Part shown: positions 1 to 9,600 of the stretch, in pieces
Position numbering within the stretch: the first letter of the stretch is position 1
How the letters are laid out: each line of letters begins with the position of its first letter
Source of the DNA: Nitrospirota bacterium
Lineage (GTDB): Bacteria; Nitrospirota; Thermodesulfovibrionia; Thermodesulfovibrionales; JdFR-85
NCBI GenBank assembly: GCA_015485235.1
Contig: WFTX01000207.1
Coordinates: forward strand, 1-11,209
Length of the DNA: 11,209 bases
Direction: 5' to 3'
The notes under the pieces: model-generated
What the model was told of the DNA's origin: nothing
What the model saw: only the letters and a program-made list of their open reading frames with translations
Databases searched by the model: none
Translations under genes and position numbers: made by a program

Positions 1-2407
1 ATCTCCTCAGCCTGAGGGAATTTCCCACCACCACAAGGGAACTCATGGCCATTGATACTGCCGAGACTATGGGGTGTAGTGCCCCTGTAACGGCCAGCGG
101 GATGGCAATGAAATTGTACGAAAAGGCCCAGAAAAGGTTGCCCTTGATCACCGAAAAAGTGCGCCTTGAGATATTGATAAGGTCGGTGATAAGAATAAGC
201 CTTTCCCTTACTATCACCACATCGGCGCTCTCAATGGCAATGTCCGTAGCAGATCCAAGGGTGACACCGGCATCAGCCTCCGTAAGGGCCGGGGCGTCAT
301 TAATGCCGTCACCAACCATCATTATCATTGCCCCCTTTTCCTCCTTCAGTCTCTTTATTACCTCCGCCTTTTCAACGGGGGTGACCTCTGATACAACTTC
401 AGTAATCCCTGCCCGGGATGCAACCGCCTCTGCCACTTTCCTGTTGTCCCCTGTCACCATCATCACAGAGAGCCCCCTTTCCTTAAGTTTCTCCGTAGTC
501 TCAGCTGCATCCTCCCTGAGAATATCCGATACCGCAAGAAGGCCTTTGAGCCTGCCGTCAATGGCACAGAAGACAACGGTCTTTCCCTCACCGGCAAGTT
601 CCTCGTATTTTTGCACGAGACCGGCAGGGATGTCCACTTCCTGATCCCTGAAAAGGCGTATGTTTCCCACAAGGACCTCGTGATTATTGACCTTGCCTGA
701 GATCCCACTGCCCGGCAGTGAGAGAAAGTCCCTCACCTCATAGAGATCCTCCCGGCAGGCGTGCCTTATGGCCTGTCCAACAGAATGCTCAGAGGCCGCC
801 TCGAGGGAGGCGGCATACCTCAGAAGGGACTCACCGCCTTCTTCAGCAGGGATCAGGTCGGTCAGAACAGGCCGTCCCCGGGTCAATGTCCCTGTTTTGT
901 CAAAGATTATTGAGTTGACTCTGGAGGTCCTCTCAAGGACGTCTCCTCCCCTTATGAGAATGCCCTTTCCTGATGCCGTGGTTGAACCGATAAGGACGGC
1001 AAGGGGGGTGGCAAGCCCGAGGGCACAGGGACAGGCCACAACAAGTACAGAGACACTGTTCATCAGGGCCATTGAAATATCCCCGTATCTCATGAACCAG
1101 TAAGCAAAGGTCCCCAGAGCGATGGAAACCACCACCGGAACAAACCATCCCACCACCCTGTCGGCAAGGGCCTGGACAGGCGCCTTTCTCATTTGTGCCT
1201 CCTCAACGGCCCTTATGATGCCTGAAAGTACGGTCTCCTTTTCAGTCCTTGATACCTCAATCAACAGCCTGCCGTTCATGTTCATGGTCCCTGCGAAGAC
1301 CTCGCTCCCAGCGGTCTTTTCAGACGGCCTTGACTCGCCTGTCAGCATGGACTCATCCACCTCTGCTCTCCCTCCAGTAACAATACCGTCAACAGGAACC
1401 CGCTCTCCCGGTCTCACCTCAACAACGTCGCCTGGTTTCACGATGCTAACAGGGACCATTTTCTTCTCATCCTTTGCCCCTGATACCACAAGACGGGCTT
1501 CGGGAGGCTGAAGGACAAGGAGTGCTGCCATGGCCTCGCCGGCCTTGCTCTTGGCACTGCTTTCAAGGAACCTTCCAAGGAGGATCAGTGTAACTATCAT
1601 GGCCGATGTATCAAAGAAGACCTCACCGCCGGTGAAGATCATTACCACACTGTAGGCATAGGCGGCAAAGGAGCCGGTGAAGATCAGAAAATCCATGTTT
1701 ATTGTCCGGTTTCTGATGCCTCTGAGTGTGTTCCTGAGAAAGGGCGCCCCCGAGTAGAAGAGCACCGGTGTGGCAAGCCCCCATGCTATGAACTGGAAGG
1801 TCCTCCGGTAAAACTCCTCAATCCCCTGAAAGTATCCGGCATAGAGTGCTACGGTATAGAGCATGAGTTGCATCGAGAAGAAGGCTGCCGTACCGAACCG
1901 GATAAGGAGGTCCCGGGTCTCCCTCCTCATTGCCTCCTGGAGGTCGGAAGAATGGGCAGGTCTTGGTGTGTAACCGATAGAACGGATGGCCTTTATTATC
2001 TCTTCAATACCTGTGAGACCGGCATCCCAGCGTATCCTTGCCCTGTGGGTTGCGTAGTTTATCCGTATCTCCGTTACTCCAGGGAGTTTCCCCAGGTAGT
2101 GCTCGATCAGCCAGACACAGGAGGCGCACCTTATGCCGTCAAGGTGAACCTCAATCTCCCTCTGACTGTCTGATTCCCTTATATGCCCTGAAAAGACAGC
2201 CGGGTCTATCTCTGTCTCATCGGGAGGCCCTGGTATCCAGCCCCTCCGCCTGGTGTAAAAGTCCTCAAGGCCTGCATCGTGTAGTATATGGAACACTCCC
2301 TGACAGCCTTTACAGCAGAAGAGATGCTGCTGCCCGTCAATCGTCTCATAAATCGCTTTTTCTTCTATCTTTGCCAGGCAGTGATGACAGCGCTGATCAT
2401 CTTTCAT
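1..2407 (-). CDS. ccoI: Copper-translocating P1B-1 ATPase, CcoI/FixI type (3' end cut by window edge)
   Basis: Inner-membrane Cu(I) pump. The family moves copper from cytoplasm to periplasm, and CcoI/FixI members supply cbb3-type oxidase assembly. I read 802 uninterrupted codons from ATG 2405-2407 to the left edge; the end matches the usual C-terminus, so only a short tail should be missing. Visible in order: a cysteine-rich N-terminal domain (C7-H-H-C10 and C31-C32-x-x-C35, as in CcoI/FixI); an HMA domain about 84-150 with C94-A-S-C97; eight likely membrane helices; actuator TGES 356-359; CPC 459-461; DKTGTLT 503-509; TGDN 652-655; GDGINDAPAL 699-708; YN 764-765; MAMSS 786-790. CPC plus YN plus MxxSS is the P1B-1 Cu(I) signature. 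The usual nucleotide-binding HP is HS here (H541-S542). The start overlaps the lgt stop by 4 bases, so translation is probably coupled; no strong Shine-Dalgarno is seen. No oxidase gene is visible, so a general CopA role remains possible. Confidence 0.93.
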   Translation of the reverse strand, partial: MKDDQRCHHCLAKIEEKAIYETIDGQQHLFCCKGCQGVFHILHDAGLEDFYTRRRGWIPGPPDETEIDPAVFSGHIRESDSQREIEVHLDGIRCASCVWLIEHYLGKLPGVTEIRINYATHRARIRWDAGLTGIEEIIKAIRSIGYTPRPAHSSDLQEAMRRETRDLLIRFGTAAFFSMQLMLYTVALYAGYFQGIEEFYRRTFQFIAWGLATPVLFYSGAPFLRNTLRGIRNRTINMDFLIFTGSFAAYAYSVVMIFTGGEVFFDTSAMIVTLILLGRFLESSAKSKAGEAMAALLVLQPPEARLVVSGAKDEKKMVPVSIVKPGDVVEVRPGERVPVDGIVTGGRAEVDESMLTGESRPSEKTAGSEVFAGTMNMNGRLLIEVSRTEKETVLSGIIRAVEEAQMRKAPVQALADRVVGWFVPVVVSIALGTFAYWFMRYGDISMALMNSVSVLVVACPCALGLATPLAVLIGSTTASGKGILIRGGDVLERTSRVNSIIFDKTGTLTRGRPVLTDLIPAEEGGESLLRYAASLEAASEHSVGQAIRHACREDLYEVRDFLSLPGSGISGKVNNHEVLVGNIRLFRDQEVDIPAGLVQKYEELAGEGKTVVFCAIDGRLKGLLAVSDILREDAAETTEKLKERGLSVMMVTGDNRKVAEAVASRAGITEVVSEVTPVEKAEVIKRLKEEKGAMIMMVGDGINDAPALTEADAGVTLGSATDIAIESADVVIVRERLILITDLINISRRTFSVIKGNLFWAFSYNFIAIPLAVTGALHPIVSAVSMAMSSLVVVGNSLRLRR

Positions 2408-3195
2408 GGGTGAGTCTGTCCGCCGCGGGACCGCCTCATGACAAAGAGCAGCCCTCCGGCAAGAATCATGAGAAGTGAAAGTATCTGTCCCATGGTAAGG
2501 AAGGAGAGGACAAAACCCAGTTGAGGATCGGGCTCTCTGAAAAACTCCAGAAAAAACCGTATGGCCCCGTAAAGGACCAGAAAGAGGGATGTCAGCATGC
2601 CTGGACGTCTGATCCTGTCTTTTGCAAACCAGAGAACCAGAAAGAGCACCATCCCCTCAAAGAATGCCTCGTAGAGTTGCGAGGGATGCCTGGGAAGACC
2701 GTCAGAATAGGGGAAGACCATAGCCCAGGGAACCGTTGTAACCCGGCCGTAAAGTTCTGCATTTATGAAATTCCCGAGCCTTCCAAGTCCGAGCCCTATA
2801 GGGGCGGTAGCGATTATCATGTCAGCCCAGAGCCAGAAGTCCACCTCCTTCTTTCTTGAAAAGACAATACCGGCAAGCAACGTTCCTATCAGTCCACCGT
2901 GGAATGACATCCCGCCGTGCCAGACCTTCAGTATCTCAAGGGGGTTCTGGATATAGTCGCCAAGATTGTAAAAGACTATATACCCGACTCGTGCACCTAT
3001 GATCAGACCGAGGACGAGATAGAAATAGAGGTCATCCACCAGCTCCCTGCTGATGGCAAGCCCCCTCCTCCTCACCTGATACCTTACCAGTAGGTAGGAA
3101 GAGAGGAAACCAAAGAGATACATAAGGCCGTACCACCTCACTTCAAGGGGACCAAGCTTGAAGATGTAGGGTCTTATGGACGGGTAGGGTATCAT
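2404..3195 (-). CDS. lgt: Prolipoprotein diacylglyceryl transferase
   Basis: Inner-membrane enzyme that transfers diacylglycerol from phosphatidylglycerol to the lipobox cysteine of prolipoproteins, the first step of lipoprotein maturation. The 263 residues match the usual family length. Visible signatures are HGGMSFHGG at 93-101, GRLGNFINAELYGR at 138-151, RHPSQLYE at 169-176 and EFFREPD at 217-223. H99, R139 and E147 sit where E. coli H103, R143 and E151 lie, by motif alignment from memory. Hydrophobic segments occur about 20-40, 55-75, 99-112, 121-137, 182-192, 201-217 and 233-253. The ATG at 3193-3195 gives the standard N-terminus (MIPYPSIRPYIFKLGPLEVR). No clear Shine-Dalgarno precedes it, which fits a nearly leaderless message from the promoter just upstream. 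The TGA at 2404-2406 overlaps the downstream copper ATPase start, making a two-gene operon. Confidence 0.97.
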   Translation of the reverse strand: MIPYPSIRPYIFKLGPLEVRWYGLMYLFGFLSSYLLVRYQVRRRGLAISRELVDDLYFYLVLGLIIGARVGYIVFYNLGDYIQNPLEILKVWHGGMSFHGGLIGTLLAGIVFSRKKEVDFWLWADMIIATAPIGLGLGRLGNFINAELYGRVTTVPWAMVFPYSDGLPRHPSQLYEAFFEGMVLFLVLWFAKDRIRRPGMLTSLFLVLYGAIRFFLEFFREPDPQLGFVLSFLTMGQILSLLMILAGGLLFVMRRSRGGQTHP

Positions 3196-3210
3196 GGGAA
3201 ACCGGGATTA

Positions 3211-3238
3211 ATTCTATCATAAACATGGGCCGTAACAA
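3211..3238 (-). promoter_or_regulatory. Candidate sigma70 promoter for lgt-ccoI
   Basis: On the minus strand TTGTTA (3238-3233) is followed after 16 bases by TAGAAT (3216-3211), preceded by TGA, giving an extended -10 (TGnTAGAAT). Only 15 bases separate the -10 from the lgt ATG, so the 5' UTR would be about 8 nt, in line with the missing Shine-Dalgarno. Sequence match only. Confidence 0.45.
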
Positions 3239-3413
3239 AAGAATCATCACCCTCCAACACCCATTGGCATGTATGATGCGATTACTCCCTGGTATTTATC
3301 TCCCGAATTGTACGATCTTAGAGCTTCAAGAGGGGTTTCACGAATCCTTCAACTACGGCCCAAAACTACCTGTCTCCTCTGGTCATGGTTTTTCAGGTTT
3401 TTTTGCTAAAAAT
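3239..3413. other. Intergenic spacer between divergent promoters, no gene seen
   Basis: I see no convincing gene in this stretch between the lgt promoter and the promoter of the large gene. A 76-codon frame starting at 3225 has no Shine-Dalgarno and no recognisable protein character. A weak ACCTG/CAGGT pair (3368-3372 with 3394-3398) is followed by a T run to 3404. It resembles a poor terminator, but no plus-strand gene lies upstream for it to serve. Confidence 0.5.
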
Positions 3414-3442
3414 TTGATTTTTCTGACTATATATTATATAAT
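3414..3442 (+). promoter_or_regulatory. Near-consensus sigma70 promoter for the large surface protein gene
   Basis: TTGATT (3414-3419) and a perfect TATAAT (3437-3442) are separated by exactly 17 bases, in a very AT-rich setting unlike the flanking sequence. A transcript would begin near 3449-3450, about 243 nt before the start codon of the 2234-codon gene. Confidence 0.65.
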
Positions 3443-3448
3443 TAACTT

Positions 3449-3692
3449 AGGTTAATCATATGAGGGGTCAAGGAAGAACCCTGTGCTATCCCAGTGGACG
3501 GGAGCCATTCTAAGGAAAAATGAGGTGTCCGAGGGTGTATTCCCTATCTTTATGTCAGTCCCCTGTTGTCTTTCCCGGATTACTTGCGCTGAAAACCTCT
3601 CCCAGGATCCAGACCTGCAGAGTACTGTCAAACCTTCCGATAATATCCGGCCTTTTTTTTGCATATATAATTAATCGGGAGAGTGATCAAAA
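3449..3692 (+). promoter_or_regulatory. Long 5' leader with possible attenuator or structured RNA
   Basis: This is the approximately 243-nt leader implied by the upstream promoter. Small hairpins can be drawn: TCCC 3489-3492 with GGGA 3500-3503; AGGG with CCCT around 3532-3545; CAGG with CCTG around 3603-3616. CCGGAT (3575-3580) is complementary to ATCCGG (3645-3650), which is followed by CC and eight T (3653-3660). That is a terminator-like end placed just ahead of the ribosome binding site. I do not recognise a named riboswitch: the conserved cores of the c-di-GMP-I, cobalamin, TPP, SAM-I, fluoride and glycine classes were not found by eye. A protein-binding or translation-coupled attenuator, or plain spacer, are alternatives. 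Confidence 0.35.
3677..3683 (+). promoter_or_regulatory. Ribosome binding site of the large gene
   Basis: GGGAGAG lies 9 bases before the ATG at 3693. It supports this start, which is also the one that gives a proper signal peptide. Confidence 0.6.
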
Positions 3693-6600
3693 ATGATTAA
3701 ACACAGACAAGGTATTAGCCATCTGGTCTTCCTGATCGGTATTCTCATTCCGATCCTGTTTTTTGCAACATCTGCAGATGCAGATTATGTGGGCTCCCTT
3801 GTAAACAGGATCTTTGTTGACCCGTCTTCCCTGGACGTCGTAAGCGATGGCTATCAGGCAGGGGATGAAGTCTCCTTCATACTTGAGACCACTCCATGGC
3901 AGTCAGACGGAAAGAGTCTGAAAGGCCACGCCGCCTGGATGACGCTTTACGTTCCGCCCGGTGTTGAAGTTATCTCTGTTGAGTTCACCGATGCAACCCC
4001 TCTTGGTTCATATATTTTCAGACCTGCTGAAGATACAGATGCCTCTTACGACGGATGGGGGAGAAGGGGCGCAGCAGGATATACACCTACAACAGGTGTA
4101 ACCCAGCTTGGCGAAGGTTATGTGAACCAGATGCAGCAGGATACGGGTATCTTCTACAGCACTGATCCAAGGACCTCATTGATCTCTGCTGGATTGGGAC
4201 CATTAGAGCCCACAGGAATAAAGGCAGGCCCGCAGCTCATTTACAATCAGTGGGATTATGACCAGATTCTTGCCTTTGGCGTCGACGGAGCACTCTCTGG
4301 AAACAGAGGAAAGGGCAACACCCCCCTTGTGGGCACCGGTTGTACTGGCCCCAATGGGGCCGGATGCACATGGGCCGGAACCGGCTCCATTGTTGCCGGA
4401 CCCCAGACGTACTATACCAACGACTACAACCCCGCCTGTTCACCATCAGCCAGTTTCGAGGATGATCTGACCTGTACCGGTCCCTGGCAGCGAATAGCCT
4501 ATCCTAACTCAAAATTGGGCGCAGGAGACCCAATCACACCTGCAACCGATCAGGGTGCAATCCTGAACACTTCCGTTCCAACCTCGGCTGGTTTTACAGT
4601 CTCCTCATCCTCGCCGCTTCCACCTGGAACAAATACCGTAAGGTTCGTCCATGGCAAGAGGCGTGTGGGTGAATTAGAGACAGCACGGGTGACCTTCAGG
4701 ATCACCGACCCTGTTGCTTTCCAGAACAGTTTCACCAACAACACCTTCTGTCTTGACAGCGTCGGCGGCGACACAAGTGACATTGCGGCAAAGGATAATC
4801 CCTTCAGATATTACGAACCCCAGCATCAATGTAACTTTCTTGATCCAACGGCTCATCTTTTCAAACAGGCAAGATATGTGAACAATATCCCTGATACTGG
4901 AGCCGCCCTATCCAACGATGATGTTGTGAGTTACTCCATCACCTTTACGAACACCTCAGCAAACACCCTGCATAACATAACCATCACCGATGTCCCTGAG
5001 GACTGGGCTGGCACTGCTTCACCTTACCTCAGCTTGCTTGAACCAGGAGACCCTGCCTGTGCCTGGACGGATTACGATGGTGACCGGCCAGGTCTGACTT
5101 ATGTCGCAGGGAGTGCATCCTCAGGTACCGCTGAATGGACGACTCTGTCCGCCCTCCCGCCTGGAGAGAGCATTACCGTCTTTATCTGCGGCAGGGTGAC
5201 AGGGGCCCCTCTCTACGAAAGGGCTTACAACTCAGGGATTGTGGATTACGATCACGGGACAACCCATCACACCCTCCGTTCAACCACAACCGGGACTGTG
5301 ACCAGTTCGATTTCAGGGAGGGTTTACATCGATGCAGACTCAAGCGGCAACCTCTCGGCCGGTGATTCAGGGGCTCCCGGGGTTACCATTTCTCTCTATA
5401 TAGACAATAACTCCGACGGAAATCTTGATGGAGGAGACACCCTTTACGATACGACCTCCACCCTTACAGACGGGAGCTATCAGTTTATAGGGATACCGGC
5501 TGATGATTATATTGTGGTAGAGTCTGACCCTCCTGGATGGTCGAGCACCGGCGATGCAGACAATCCCGGCGGGACCTGCGCTGCAGGAAACGGGTGCAAC
5601 ACCATCGGTACGATAACAATCGCGTCGGGGACCTCAAGCCGGTCCAACAATTTCTTTGACTATGTCCCCCCTTCCATGAGAAACACCATCACCGGAAAGG
5701 TCTTTGCCGATACGGACACTGATGGTATTTACGACACGGGCGAGACAGGGCCCCTTGGAGTGACTGTGACTCTTTACAGTGATACGAACAGTAACGGCAT
5801 TCTTGACGGGGGTGATATTCCGATCCAGACACAGAATACCTCCATAGGGGGTGACTTCCAGTTTATTCTTGTTACAGACGGTGATTTCCTGATGGAGACA
5901 TCAGGTCTTCCTTCCGGGGCGACCATGACAACGGACAATCTTGAGTCAGCCTCTTTTACCGGTCTTGGGAATCTGGACAGCGGAAACTATTTCGGCTACA
6001 TCGCCCCTCCCGGCCTCTCTGTCACAAAGATTGCTGACAAGGCATCTGTAATGCCCGGAGATACAATCACATATACTATCGAGGTCAGGAACATCACCAG
6101 CACCGTCCAGACGGGGATAAATGTCTCTGACCCCCTGCCTTCAGGGACGATTTATGTGTCTGAGAGCACTGCTGCAACAGGGACCACGGATACCGGCTCT
6201 TCCGGAAGCCTTGATTTAACCCCCTCAGGAGACACCTATCTTGAAGAGAAGAACCCCAACAACAACTACGGAAGCAACAACGAACTGAAGATCAAGACAA
6301 AGAACAATGACGATAAGCGCCCGCTCCTGAAGTGGGACCTTTCTTCCATCCCCTCAGGTGCCACAATCACCTCTGCAACAATGAGTTTCTTTGTAACAAG
6401 GGATAGGGGCGGTGTTACCGTGAATATCCACAGGATGAGCACCGACTGGACCGAAGGAGGGGCCGACTGGAATACCTATGACGGAACCAGCAACTGGATC
6501 ACCTCCGGTGGTGACTATAACGGGACGCCCGAGGGGAACTTCACACCTGACAAAAAAAATCAATATGTGACAGTAGATGTCACTTCTCTTGTTCAGAACT

Positions 6601-9600
6601 GGACCAGTGGAGCCTATCCTAATTACGGGGTTATACTCATTTCCGATTCAGACAAGGAAGTCAAAATAGCCTCGTCTGAAAGCACGGGGAGGGAGCCGGT
6701 TCTTACTGTCTCCTATACGGTTCCTCCTACTGTTGAGACCAAGACAAATCAGAGCACTGATCCCAATCCTCTGGCTGACGGTACACCCCCTGCTCTTGTA
6801 CTCCCTGCTGACGGGTTCGTGCTACTCCCCGGTGATTCCATGACAGTAACTTTCACCGTAACAGTTGACTCTCCCATCAGCCCAGGTATTACGGAGATCC
6901 TGAACGAGGCAACCGCAACGAGTTATGAATCTGTTATTCCTGCAACCGGTTCTGCCAACACCCTTCTTCCCACACTTGAATCATATGAAAGTGATTACAC
7001 CACCATCAAAGACCTTTTTTACAGAGACCCCGACGGAAGTGGTTGGGGGACTGACCCCATTTATTCAGGCGGGATAAGATACGGGACCTCAACAGCTTAT
7101 GATATAGCCTATTACGACAGCAACGGGAATCTCGTATATACAGACACCTCTGCCTCGTCGGATGCTGCGGGAGCCCTGAAAGGAGTCGATCCGAACACGA
7201 ATGATGCAGTCCGCTACGGAACTTGGACGGCTGTAGTAATACCCGACAGCTACACACCATCTCCGAACCTCTCTTCACAACTCTCCGACACAAACAGCAT
7301 CACCACCGACACATTTGATGTTGTTACATGGTCGAAGGTTGTATTCACTGATATGAACGGAACCCCTGTCCTTGGTTATGACATGTCATCAGGCTCAAAC
7401 ACTGCCTACATAACCGTTTACGATCGTGATGAAAATAAAGACCCTGCTCTTATTGAAACGGTTTCTCTCACAGTCTCAGACCCAAACACAGGGGATTCCG
7501 AGACAGTCATCCTCTATGAGACAGGTTCGGATACCGGAATTTTTGCAAACGACTCCAGTGGGAGCCGGTTAGGCCTTCCTCTCTCAACTACCTCGGGCGG
7601 TTCTCCCAACGATGGTACTCTCTATGTTACAGGCGGCTACAATATTTCAGCGTCCTATACCGACAGTGACGACTCAGCCGACACCGCGACCGCGACTGTA
7701 TTCATCCCAACCAGGGTGACCCTCTCAGGATTCAGGGGTTATGTAGAGGATGGAAAGGTCATAATCGAATGGGAGACCGACTCTGAGACAGATACGGTCG
7801 GGTTTCACCTTGAGAGATTTAATCCCGCCTCTCTAAGGTTCGAGAGAATAAACCGGAACATACTGCCAGGCCTTATCACATCTCCCCAGGGTGGAGTCTA
7901 CCGACTTACAGACCCAGATGCCCGGCCAGGCGGACACTACAGATACCGTCTTGTTGAGCTGGAAGGAAGCGGAAAGATAAACCTCTACGGTCCATTCAGC
8001 GTAAACCTTGAAGGAACGGGAATTGCCAGCCCTTCACAGGAGATATTACACAGATCAGGTATCAGAGGTCCCGGTTCTTTTATAGATTCAAAATCTGATG
8101 GCAAGGTTACTGTGACCAGTTTCAGTGACGGGACGATTATCGTGGGAGCCAATACCAGAGGGCACAAAGGGAAGACCGCAAGTTATAAGAACAGAGACGG
8201 CACTACGGTGGTCAACCTTGGTAGTGAGACCACTTCAGGAAGCGTCTTTTCAATGGAAGCATTGAACTACAAAAGACTGACTCATAAAAAGTCCCGCCGG
8301 ATTGCTGGAACCAGAAGAATGGAGGCGAAGAAAATACGTCCCTTCTCTTTGAGAGACTCCCTTGCAAAAGCCATCAAGATCCCGGTGAAGGCCGAAGGCA
8401 TTTACTACATTTCTTCAGAGGAGATAAGCAGGACCCTCGGGCTTCCTGAACCGCTTGTCAGAAAGAAAATCATGGCACGAAAATTCAGGCTTGAAAATGC
8501 CGGAAAGGCGGCTGCTTACATGCCCCGTCCCGACGGCTCAGGCCTCTACTTCTACGGAAAAGGCATCAGCAGCATCTACACGGATACGAACATATACTAT
8601 CTTAAGCCCGGCAAGGGAAAGACCATTCGGTGGGCTCGAAAGAAAACAGGCAGGAATGCCCGGATTTCAACGTACAGAGAAAAGATCAGGTACGAAGTAA
8701 ACATGTTCCCTGCAACGGGCCTTTTTGATGACCCTGAAGCCGATTACTGGTTGTGGGATTATCTCTTTGCCGGTCAGCCCGGGCTTGATGAAAAGGAATT
8801 CAGCATGGAGCTCACAGGTCCTGCAGGCAGAGGAGACGTAACAGTGACCATCACTCTCATGGGTTCCACTGAAGCTGCAGAAGGAGATGACCACCATGCA
8901 GTAATAAGTATTAACGGCATTGAGGCCGGCTCAGCCGTATGGAAGGGAAGGACCCGTCATATCGCTGAAGTCTCCATTGATCCAGGAATCCTCCAGGAGG
9001 GGACAAACATTGTTACCTTAAGAGCGATCCGTGATCCCGGAGTGCCATACAGCATCTTCTTCCTTGACTCCATTGAGATTGAATATGAAAGTCTCTTCAG
9101 GTCTGAAAACGACAGGCTGACCTTCACCGCCCCTGAAAAAGGCAGAGCCACTCTGACAGGATTCTCCACCGGTGATATCATTGCTCTTGATATAAGCCAT
9201 GAACTCCGCCCCCGTCTTGTCAGACCCGAAATCGGTGCTCAGACTGACGGGACCTTTTCTGTAACCATTAATGTTCTTCAAGGTCACAGATACTTTATCG
9301 CCTCAACATCCGGCGTATATACTATTGAAAATTCCGTTCCTGACTGGCCTTCCCATCTGAAAGACAACCGGGGTGCTGAATACCTGATCATAACCCCTCC
9401 GGAACTTGCTGAAGCCATGAAACCGCTTGCCGCCTACAGGAAGGGAAAGGGACTTTCAACCATGATCATCAGGACAGATGACATTTACGACGAATTCAAC
9501 TCTGGGAGAAGATCCCCTCATGCCATTAGGGAATTTCTTGAGTGGGCTTATAACGAGTGGCAGGTAAGGCCTCTGTATGTGATACTTGCCGGTGAGGGAA

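Noticed and set aside
45..644. A 199-codon open frame on the plus strand, and similar frames up to 2478
   Set aside because: They lie opposite the copper ATPase and lgt, have low-complexity translations and no ribosome binding sites, and the minus-strand reading is an intact protein with every family motif.
3225..3455. Possible 76-codon gene in the intergenic region
   Set aside because: No Shine-Dalgarno, no recognisable protein features, and it runs through the AT-rich promoter of the large gene.
3666..3671. A second perfect TATAAT just before the large gene
   Set aside because: No -35 element at suitable spacing, and transcription from it would begin at the ribosome binding site.
3452..3674. 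Small overlapping frames on both strands inside the leader
   Set aside because: They overlap each other and the terminator-like T run, with no start signals; the region fits a leader RNA better.
3449..3692. c-di-GMP-I (GEMM) or other named riboswitch in the leader
   Set aside because: The conserved core sequences of these classes could not be found by eye; a covariance search would be needed to overturn this.
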